Source: Clavelina lepadiformis
Taxonomy: Eukaryota; Chordata; Ascidiacea; Aplousobranchia; Clavelinidae
NCBI RefSeq assembly: GCF_947623445.1
Contig: NC_135241.1
Coordinates: forward strand, 6,326,501-6,390,500
Length of the DNA: 64,000 nucleotides
Reading direction: 5' to 3'
This document shows positions 50,427 to 60,800 of this stretch, in pieces. Both the position numbers and the translations under genes were made by a program. The stretch's first letter is position 1; each line of letters opens with the position of its first letter. Below the pieces are notes generated by a model, which worked only from the letters and a program-made list of their open reading frames with translations, searched no databases and had not been told where the DNA came from.

Positions 50427-51060
50427 TTTCTTCCTATCTAATTAAGTTAGTTCAAGGCAAATGTGCAAAGCCGGTCCAATGCATTTTTAAATTAGTTTGA
50501 AAAGCTATAACTTTTCGAACAACACCTTAAAATCTAGGGTAATAAATAAACAATTTTTAGTGAATAACAAAAGAGAATGAAATACTTTCGCAAAATGACT
50601 TCAACAAATCGTCAATTTTCATTTGCTTATACACTAAATGCACTGTTTGAAACTATACTCAAAATATTGGAAGTAAATAAAACAAGCAGATATTCCTTTT
50701 CGATTTTAACTCCAATAAATGGTATTATTTTTGAAGCAAAGTAATTGAATAGTATTGTGCAATGCACACATTCCTATAGGCCTATTTTGGATAGCATGCA
50801 CATTGTCATTGTTGGAAAACTTCTTCAAGCAACTAGTAGTAAATTGCTATTGAGTGAACAGATGCATAAAACAAGCCGATACAGAAAAAAATTACACATG
50901 AGGGTTTATCATATCAGTAATAATTGCAAACATTTATGCTCAATCCAACTCAATTTAATCATCAAAATTATATAGAACAAGTCTACTAAACCAGCACCAA
51001 ATTAACTCACAGATACGTTATCTCAAGTTATTAAAATTACTATAGCTAAATCAAAATATA
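50427..51060. other. Spacer between the tandem PIPOX copies
   Basis: 634 bp, AT-rich. It holds the 3' end of the intact gene and any promoter of the decayed copy. Nothing else seen. Confidence 0.5.
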
Positions 51061-54000
51061 TCACAGATGAGATATTGCTTTGAATCGTTGGAGAGAAAAT
51101 GTCCCAATTTCATCTTGAACTTCTTCATGTAGTGCAAGTTGCCCAAGAATTCTTCCAACCACGGGAGATATTTTGAAACCACTACCTACAGGAAGAGAGA
51201 AACATCTTTTAAAACCCAATGACGTACTGCATAGTGATGATATAGAAATAGTCATGCTGAGCTCTATCCACACAAACACAATTAGTATAGAAGACAAGTT
51301 TACCCAATACATTGGTATTCAGAAATATTTGCAAAGTATCATTTGTAATTTTGTATACAAAACAAATTGATGAAAGGTATACAATTGATAGTTACATCAT
51401 GACAAATACAACATCCGAAGTTTGAGCAAGCAATACCTGAAAATCCAGCTCCAACAATAATGTTTTTGTGCTGTGGATGACAATCCAAAATACAGTCTTT
51501 ATCTGGTGTTACCTGGAAAAAAGATTTTATAAAAATTGCATAAAAATGTTTTTATCAAGGCCTTGGCTTTTTTATACTGAAGTTTTTGTTTTATTACTTT
51601 TTATGTAATTACAACTACCAACGAGCTAACTAACTAAGTACTGCATTGAATTCTACTAGTAACGGTAATTTATAGTTCACTAACTGACTACTGACAAGAA
51701 CCAACTGAACTTAGCTATAAGCAGTAGATAAAATTAGTTATCAAATTCCTCTTATATCAGTAATGAATACAGTTATTATTTGAAACTTCTGCAATTAAAG
51801 TAATCACATCTACTTTGGCTCAAGCCTTATTGTTTAATTCAGCAATTATACTATTTAACATGCTCTTTAGTAGTTATAATTTATCATTTTCTGTATTCTA
51901 CCCTCCACAGCAACAAGCACACTTAAAATTACAATATTTAAGCACATTAGAACGTATTAAGCAGATTTTAAGGATGATCTTACTGAGTATATGCAAGTCT
52001 CCAAAACAGCTGGCTCCGGAATGAGATTGGGAAAATGTTTTTTGATGCTACTTTTTAGAACCTTCACTGATAGGTCGAAACTCGCAGAATCGTAACAGTC
52101 ACGTTGATCAGGATCAATAATTGGCCCGGTGTGGCAGCAAACCTAAAAATTTCTTTCTTTCTGATTTATATAACTTTTTCTTTTTTGTGCAAAATCAATT
52201 TACTTTGGAAGAAAAAATTAATCACATTTTGCAGTTTGAAGGTGTACTCTACCGTGTAATTATTCAGCTTCTAATCCTTCTTTTTTGAACATTGTACGGT
52301 GATACTTTTTTACAATTCTCAGAACAGACAATGGATGTGATTTTCAATTTTATTTTACTATATATTTTTCACATAAAAGAATTTCATAGTTGCAGTTTTT
52401 ATAAAGGTCTTTTGGTGTTTGATGCTATCTAATAATCTTTTCTAGTGATGTTGAATTGTAAAAAGTACACAAGTTCAGCTTATTCCTTTTTACTCACCTT
52501 CATCAGATCAGGATATTCCATGATTGGAGTAGAATAAATATGGTCCTTCCCATAAAATATTAGTGCTGGAAACTTTTTGTTTGCTTGATATAATACAGGA
52601 TTCTTCGCCTTCCAATACGCAACACATATTCTGGTTGGCTATAAAACAACAAAAGTATTTGTAAAGTAAATTACACATATTTCCTAACTATTGTAGTCAG
52701 TTAATTAAAATTAAAAAAAATAAATTTACACTTTAAAAAGAAAACAAATCTAAATTTTAAAAAGAAACACCAGCTCAAATTACTTTCAGTACCAGATACT
52801 GTTTTTGTAGAGGTTGTCTTATGAGCAACAGGATGATTTTAAAAAAAATGAAAAAAACCTGAGACTTCTCTTACAGCAATGGGGATATTTAGGTCTAATC
52901 CACTTAGAGCTTTTTGGGTCCAGGGTCCACAGGTTAACACCATAGATTTAGACCGATATGATCCTTTGTTTGTGGTAACCACAACTTCACCCTTACTCAC
53001 CGGAGTGATTTTAATCACCTTTTCTCCATCATGAATTTTGCCACCAAAAGACTGAATGGATTCCTAAAAAAATGCAGAAAGCTAATACAGTTAGTCCTCG
53101 ATTTAACGGACTTCGATTTAACGGAGTTCGGATTTAACGGACTCAATATGCGCAGATCTATGAGTAAAAGAATGTACCAAAAGAACGGTTTTTATTGTTT
53201 TGGAATTCGACAGGCTACTTGTGTGAATGCGTGAAACGATTAGAAAGCTGTCTCTCATAACGTCACAATACCAGCGTATTGTGATCTATCAGCGTACTCT
53301 GTCAGCGTACTCTGTACTCTGTTAGCAAGAGCCTTCATTCGGTGCACCTTAGAATCCGTTAGAACCTGCCTGTGTTTAGTACGGTGCATTATGTCTAAGC
53401 CAAATGAAACACGTAAACTTGTGAACTTGTCGGTGATGCAGAAACTAGAACTGATCAAAAAGCTTGAAAAAGGGGCCAGCGTTGCGAGTGTTTGCGATCA
53501 GTATGGTGTCAAAAAACAAACAGTCTCAGACATTAAGAAGAGCAAGGACAAGATCGTGTCACCTTTGATCCGCGTGTCACCTTTGACCGCAATGCAACCG
53601 TTTCTACGGCTGCAAAGGCTAACTCCGCAACAGTTGGCTTTGTATGGAGTGCAAACAACATCAGCGGACCTGGAGGAAGCGTCGAGCAGGTCGAGTTGCA
53701 ATTCCACCAGCGACTCCCTCGGGCACACCTTACCATCTTCACCCGATGTGACGTACCTCTCGCCCAGCAGTTTCTCTTCCGCGGCGACAATTCCATCTTC
53801 GCCCGAAGTGACGTACCTCTCGCCCGACGGATCGTCATCCGAGCCGACAATTCCATCTTCGCCAGCGATGTCGGACCTCTCGTCTAGCGAGTCGTCCTCC
53901 GGGGTGATGTATCCATCTTCGTGGGAATCGAGCGGGACTGACCTTTCTGCTATTGTTTGGGAACGGGTATCTAGTTACCTTGCCGAGCGGGATCGGTTGG

Positions 54001-56724
54001 AGCGGTCTGTCGAGCACGTCCCCCCTACCGGCACTGGGTCCTCACTAAGTAGTTTAGACGATAATAGCTGCCCTGATAGACCTACTGATAGTTCTTCTGC
54101 CCCGGTCGGCGGAACACACGGAATTGCGGTCGCGGATGTGCATAACAATGATGAGGTCACGCGCTCTCCCCGCCGATTATCTCGCGACCAATCGGTAAAC
54201 CAGGAAACTGACACGGTTCGGTATGACGCCCCAAATCCCGTCAGTCTATCACCCGGAGTGAGCCCGGCTTGCTCGCTCCGTACAATTTTAAATTGCTACC
54301 ATCAAGGATGGTCGGACCTTGCAAAACTTTTTGCAGATTTGGAGCTGTGGACGACTGCCCAGAGTGCCCGGAAAGAACAACGTGTGTCTGTCCCCCGATT
54401 CAACCGTGGCGCGATGGCAAGATCTCAGAGGAAGCGCAGAAGGGGTCAACGTCGCGGAGACGATGGCCGATCTGAAACCCGGCCTAGCGCTCGGTACCGA
54501 AGAGGTGCGGCCCTTCGCTCAGCGTTCTGGAAAGACATGAAAGGTACCGTTCGCAAAATTACCGAAGGTTGCGCTAGTGAGCGCCGTTGCGAAATCGATC
54601 CTCAAGCGGCTTTTGGAAGGATCTCGACCCCAGGGGGAAGCTCCTTGCAGATCTGTTCGAGGTCTGTAGGTCGTGCCGTACCGTACCCGATTCGTGGCGC
54701 AGAAGCCGCGTCACTCTCATTCCTAAAAGCTCTGAGGGTGACATGAACGATTTGAGTGACTGGAGACCGATTTCGATCTGCTGCACGCTTTATAAGGTCT
54801 ATGCGTCGGTGATCGCCCGCCGAATTCAGCGTTGGGCCGTCGACGGCGGAGTGGTCTCACCCGAACAGAAGGGCTTTGTGCCCACAGAAGGCGTCTACGA
54901 GCATGTATTTATGCTCGACTCTGTCGTTGCTGATGCTCAGATGCGGCGTCGACCTCTGGTCGTGTCGTACCTCGACATCCGCAACGCTTTCGGCAGTGTT
55001 CGTCATGAATGTATTACATCTCTCCATCAAAGTACTGTAGTGTTTTATCGTAGGCGTGTTTTCCAAGCAAAAGCTAGAATTTGCGGTGACAGATGGTCTA
55101 CGCTATCAGAGAGTACTTGCTATAGCAGAGTACTTGACTGTACACTGTACAGTAGTGGGAGTACGGTATTTTCGATTAACGGACTTTTTCCAGCAACGGA
55201 CTGCTGCTGGTCCGCATTTGTCCGTTAAATCGAGGGTTGACTGTAGTTAAAGTATTGCACCCTACCATGTTAAAATTGCGATATAATACATTTTGTGCTA
55301 CCTGTAGGCTCTTTATGCATTGGTCTGCTTTCAGTATACCTCCAGATTTTTCATAGATACCAATAAAATTATTATTGACAATCAACCCTGGAAATCGTTG
55401 TTTGATCTCAGATGGCTGAAATATTTCATATGAAATGGACAAGTCAGACAAACATTTCAACATTGGCTGGGCATCTTCTTCAGTGAGAAGTGACAAAACA
55501 CCAGAATTTCTGCAAAACATATTTTATTTGACACGATTTTGCCCGGAAGTTTTTTTATTTATTTTGTTTTAATCGATTTATGACTTTTATTAAAAACTGC
55601 TTACAAAAATAGCTTAGAGCTGGTTTTCATTTCAAGTTCATTCCATCTTTTAAATGCTTCTGGCATCATCATTGCATAATGCCGATCGATATAGGAATAT
55701 CGAGTTATTCTGGATGGACCATGGGAACTTCCTCTAGTATGTGGCATAGGAAACTGAATAAATTACATATCTCAGGCATTACTGCCAATAAACCGAAGAC
55801 GTTTCAATGATAGATATGTTACTTTCTTGATGGGTTAGCTATCTTAAGCCTTATAGTTCAATTTAACAATGTTTTACTACAAAGACCACGCCCAGCCAGG
55901 AAAAATGAAAATATATGTATTTTCACATGTAAATTTAGAACAAAATGGGGAAATTGTAACCCGGATTGGAAAGTTTGCTGTTTTCGGGGAAAAAATTCCC
56001 TGCGCAACAAGCTTAAAATATAACGATTACATATGCATGCAAATCGTTCAGAAAAAAAGCAAGTGTGCACAACGTTGTTTATTTCCCAAAAGAATTGTGT
56101 GGGTAAGACTTTTTCTAGTGAATTGTGTTAGAAGTATTGTCAGGTTTATTTTGAAACTATACAGTATGAACAAAAATGTCCCACTTTGGAAATATATTTT
56201 TAAGGATTCTGCACAAACACAAAAGATTTTGTTTATATGTGTAAAGCAGTCCATGGATTTTTCATCCCCTGCGTACTTAGCAAAGTTTCCAATCTAGATT
56301 GTCCTCACTTACAGCCAAAAATATTCATTGACAGCAGAGTTTCAAAACCAACAACGGTCACTCTCACATTATATACAATTTTAGCAATGAAAATACTAAA
56401 CCACCGGCTATATTAACTGGATTTACTGAAGCCATTTGAACATCTCTAATCTCATCAATATCAAACCTCAATTAAAAAAAAAGCAAAATGCAAAAAGAAC
56501 ACCAACTATTCTGATTATTCGTTAGTAAACCAAAAACCCGGTTCAAGCATGTAATCTATGACAAAAGCATACTTCACACTTTAGATGAAGCATTCTGAAT
56601 CAACTTAAGGACTTACTTGCTCAAGCAAGAGAACATTTTTGTTTCGCTCTGCTAAATAATGAGTGGTCCAAAGTCCTTGAATACCACCACCACAAACAAT
56701 CACATCATAAAACTTATTAGTCAT
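51061..56724 (-). CDS. PIPOX: Peroxisomal sarcosine/pipecolate oxidase (PIPOX-like)
   Basis: Eight exons (56617-56724, 55605-55753, 55302-55509, 52875-53063, 52498-52638, 51984-52142, 51437-51512, 51061-51185) join in phase to 384 aa, close to human PIPOX (about 390). The family oxidises sarcosine, L-pipecolate or L-proline with FAD, releasing hydrogen peroxide. GGGIQG (12-17) is the dinucleotide-binding loop. HTRGSSHGPSRITR contains the family GSSHG motif (44-48). TCGPWT marks the substrate-domain strand. ETC (Cys315) aligns with the Cys that carries FAD covalently in monomeric sarcosine oxidase. NIIVGAGFSG and GFKISPVVG follow. The C-terminus is SHL, a valid peroxisomal targeting signal 1. 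Intron 3 is enlarged to about 2.2 kb by a Tigger-like transposon. A decayed copy lies directly downstream. Confidence 0.93.
53545..55020 (+). mobile_element. GC-rich LINE fragment nested in the Tigger element
   Basis: Composition jumps to clearly GC-rich with CG-rich codons, unlike everything around it. One frame runs in from the transposase HTH to 54746. It carries Ser/Pro repeats and a basic region (RSQRKRRRGQRR). The frame at 54587-55228 encodes reverse-transcriptase motifs: VTLIPKSSEGDMNDLSDWRP, SPEQKGFVPTEGVYEHVFM, then VVSYLDIRNAFGSVRHECI. The YADD and later motifs are missing. The motif style recalls R2/NeSL-like non-LTR elements, but that is tentative. Borders are approximate. Confidence 0.65.
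53725..53920 (+). repeat. 60 bp coding tandem repeat (3+ copies)
   Basis: An exact 60-base period encodes 20-residue units of the form TIPSSPxVTYLSP followed by a Ser-rich spacer. The last copy is more diverged. It lies inside the 451-codon open frame at 53391-54746. Confidence 0.85.
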
Positions 56725-57847
56725 TATTAGATGTAATGTTTTCGAGACTGCAAAACAGCAATAACAAAAGATAAAATTTGCGAAACCTAGCCTATTTGAG
56801 AGTGCACTTGATGGAAAAGTACGTTTTTGACCAGAGTTGCAACAATGGGAAACCACCACATATGATAAAGGTAAACGATATACTGTTTTAAATTACTGGT
56901 GGGATGTGGCGTTAAAAAAATGAAATGACATTGACCTAATATTAGCGTTATAAGTTTCATATCAATTGAATTCAAATATTTACCAAACTAAATTATACAA
57001 AATTAGGCCTAATAAACCGATATAATGAAAACAATATACAGACTCCACCGATCGTTACATAATGAATTTATAAATGACAATTGATAATAACGTGAGGAAC
57101 AACAATTAAAGTTAAGGTCACATAAAGTTAAGATCACTTATTGACGTTGAGGAAAATAGTTAATTTACAGCACTTAAAATTATAGTTTGTAGGAATTGTT
57201 AGGTAAAAACAACGTTTTATGCAAGGAAATCAGACATAGTACAACGTAAGCGCTCACGTAATGATTACTTTATTGCCGTACACGAAATGTATTACCATCG
57301 AAAATGAACATACTTAAGCCAACTTCAAATTTAAGTTGCACCAAGACTTACTATCGAGGATAAAATCTTGACAAAACTCCCCATTTAACCAAAATTAGGT
57401 CTCGCAAAATGTTGTTGGGACGCGCAGGAAAGTTCGTAGAACGATTTTACATTAGGCTTATCCTATGTTTGCATGTATGATTTTCAAATTTTATTTTATC
57501 TGTTTTGGCCCATATTATAAAACATTAAAAATAACATAAGCCATCCTTGAGTTGAATCTAAGCGGCAGAAAGCGGACCGAATGAATAAATATAACCCGCG
57601 GTTTATATTCGAAGATAGCAGTAGCTCGCAGCTGTAAAACCACTCGACCACGACGCCAAAAAAGGCAGTGCACAATTGGTGTTTTGATCAACACCGACAA
57701 CACGCGTTTGCGTTACTGCTTATGCCTTTGTTGCCTGCCTGGTGAGAGAGTTTAGTTTTTCGCGAGGTGCTTGCCACTAACAAATTTATCAGCGAATGAT
57801 GAGTGAAAGTACATTTTGGTTTAACGGTGTTGTTCAGGCCATCAGTG
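56725..57847. promoter_or_regulatory. Divergent upstream region of PIPOX and TRPM
   Basis: 1.1 kb between the two starts. A strong minus-strand acceptor (GTTATTGCTGTTTTGCAG, AG at 56749-56748) lies 23 bases before the PIPOX start. On the plus strand an AG at 57836-57837 precedes the TRPM start by 10 bases. Two overlapping upstream ATGs (57796, 57799) open a 32-codon frame that ends at 57894 within TRPM exon 1. Confidence 0.45.
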
Positions 57848-60800
57848 ATGCAACCGTCGAATCCAACGGAGCGAAGCCGACTGACATCGGGTGAAGAACC
57901 GGAGCCGGTGAGGACAGTTTTTTTTTTAAGTCATTTTTCATGGTGTATTTGTTTTGTAGTTGATTTATTTCAAAATGCATGGAATAAAGTTTTTATTTTG
58001 ACTTGTAAAATGTAAACATTTAACTTGCCGCAGGCCAGACTTGGAAAAGTTTTTTTTTATGTATAGTTTTTTAATTTCATTAGCAATTGTCTATAAAGAT
58101 TTACAGTAGTATTTTGCCATTTTTGGACAAAAATCACACTTTATGCACAAATGCGCAAATTAAAACACAGCTTTGAGCCAACCAACCTGCACATTTTACA
58201 ATTTCCATCCACACATATTTTTAGAAAAAGTCCTTGACTCAGTCAATTTTTTTTGAACATAATTCCTGTCTGGCGTAAAGTGAGCAGAGCTGTAAAGATT
58301 ATGAGCTTTTTTCTGCCATATCATTCCAACAGTCTAGAAGCTAACTATGTTCGAATAGCAATCCATTAATCAAATTGAAACCATTATTATATTTTGGACA
58401 TGTTTAAAATCTCACTAACCTTAATAGTCTAAATTTATCCTCAAAAGAGATTGCATCCAGTATCCAGGCAAATTCATCAGCTATGTTCTTATGGTCAAGA
58501 TAAATTTCCTCTTTATCTAAAAGGATATGCACAAAATACAAAGTAAGGATAAAATTATAGCAGCAAAAAATGAGAAAAACTTTGAAAAATGTTTATCACT
58601 ATCAAAGCCTGACGAATGATTAAAGTTGGCTTCATTCATTTAGCCATAACGATTTACCAAATTTTGATAAGAATTGATGAACATTTATCTGGTTCCCAGG
58701 ATTTTTTGATTAGTTAGCGATTTCACCAGTCAGTTCTGCACACGTGTACGTTCCAGTGTGTGATTTCAGTAAATCTTGCCATTAAATACAGACTCGGTTC
58801 AGCTAAAATTAAAATGAGTGGCAGATAAATTTTAGTCTGGTTGCAGAATTATGTTTTCTAGCACAGTAAATACGATTATTTTGACAATTATCTTAAACTC
58901 TTTAACAGGAGAAGTGTTGGATTGAAATTAACATTCGAAAGCGTGAATGCACAAAGTTTATTCCCAGCTCCGCCAATACACATGAAGTAACATTAAGGTG
59001 ATTCTTGTTTTTACAATTAGGTTGTATATAATTATGTTTTTGGATTACTGTTTAAGTATGTAATCTGTAGTTGTGTTTCAGTATATAGTTTGTATTTTTA
59101 ATTTTACTGGAATTTAACAATATGTCTAAACTTCTATATTACTGTACTTTAAAAAACAATTGATAAAATCATTGTTGTGGACAGCATCTAAGTACATATG
59201 TGCTTTTGAAGAGTCATTGGTTGTTGAAAGTTAACAAACTCTCTGCTTTAGTCCACGCAATCCTGATTGCTCTCTAATCTCCGACATTGCTCACTCACAA
59301 CTTTAATTTCATTGGATTTGGGTGTTTGCCATCACCTCCCATATTGGTGTTAATTTGGACAAGTTTATGTGGCCTATTTTCAACTTGAACACATAAAATG
59401 TTTTAGATGTGGCTGTGGAAGGTTGTTTTCTGATCATCATTACTTAAACACTACCGGTTTGATTGAAGATGAAGAAATACTGCCTCTTGGTGCAACTGCA
59501 AACAGTCTTCATGGCAAGGTTGCTGTTGTATCTGAACTTTCTTCCGCCAAGCAATATGAAACTTCATTCATCCAACCTGAATCAATAAATATACAGTGAG
59601 TTCAGTGATGTATGTCAGAGCTATTCAACTATTAATTAATTAATTATTATCAATAAAAGTCCTGTTAGATCAATTAAATGTTTAAAGATTTCTGATGAAA
59701 TTTTTTTATTCACATCCATGAAAGTAGGATCTGGTATTAATAACTAGGTAATATTTAAATGAATACCTGATAATTTTTGAACCCATGTTTTAGCTAAAAC
59801 ATAACATAACAGAACTGGTTGGTAACCTAGTTTTAGTTAGCAAAGTTACTGCCAGATCTGGATCATGCAAACGAATTATATACAAGGGATTAGAATATAT
59901 TGTAACAACTCACTTACTGCTACAAGTCTTATAGACCTGTGGTTCCTCAAACACAGTTTTAGGCATTACCAACCAGTGAATTGTAGCCACCATATACAAC
60001 TCATAAAGCTTTTTAAAATTCTTTCTCCACTAAGGTCAACTTGTTTTACCCCTTTCTTTTTTCTCAAATTCCTGGGATTTAAGATGGAAACTAATTCCAG
60101 TATCCCAACACTACATATTGTAGGATAGGCCAAAATATGCTCCACCAACAATTGACAAATGTGCATTTTAGTTGTGGGAGGATATAATATTATGGTCTAA
60201 TATTGAGGTTCAGTTTCAACACTGAAAAGGTATGGATTCAGATTGTGGTCTGACAGTTGAATAGCCTTGATGTATATACAGTACCTGGCAATTAACATAT
60301 TTATGTTTAAAATTCTATTTTTCTTTAATTTTCCATCCTTTTGTCTTAATCCAGTGGTTCTTATCTAGTTTGGGGTGCCAGTTGATTTTGGAGGGCTGTC
60401 GATTAGTGTCACTCGTCATAAGATTATAATATTTCTACATAACTTGAGCATAAAAATGTTTTAATTATCCACAAAATAACTTCTAAACAGGTGTAAAGAT
60501 AAAACAACTTTCAATCGAATTCTCTTTTTGTATTGTTATAACATGAGAATGGACCATGTCAAACTAGTTGTTTATAACAAACGAAAATTATGAAATCATA
60601 CTACAAGCTTCGTTTTTTATCAGGTCCTTATTTTTAGGTAACATATGATAAGCATAACTATCTAGTTGGCAACAATACCTTGTAGACGTTGTAGGCTAAC
60701 ATTTAGAGTGCTTCACAAATATCTACACTTTTAAACAAACAAGTTATCGTCTTGTAAAAGTACAGGAAAGTCCCATAACACATGAGTTATTTATCACCAG

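Larger units (their letters stand above)
53088..55243 (+). mobile_element. Tigger/pogo-like DNA transposon with nested insertion
   Basis: The ends are CAGTTAGTCCTCGATTTAAC and its inverted partner GTTAAATCGAGGGTTGACTG, flanked by TA on both sides (53086-53087 and 55244-55245), the Tc1/mariner-superfamily target. GATTTAACGGA recurs three times at the left end. From 53391 a frame encodes the CENP-B-type helix-turn-helix of Tigger transposases: MQKLELIKKLEKGASVASVC, then DQYGVKKQTVSDIKKSKDKI. The DDE catalytic part is absent, replaced by the GC-rich block at about 53545-55020. It cannot move on its own. Confidence 0.85.

Noticed and set aside
54587-55228. 213-codon frame as a host gene
   Set aside because: Reverse-transcriptase motifs and the position inside a TA-flanked transposon show it is mobile-element sequence; its last part is non-coding transposon end.
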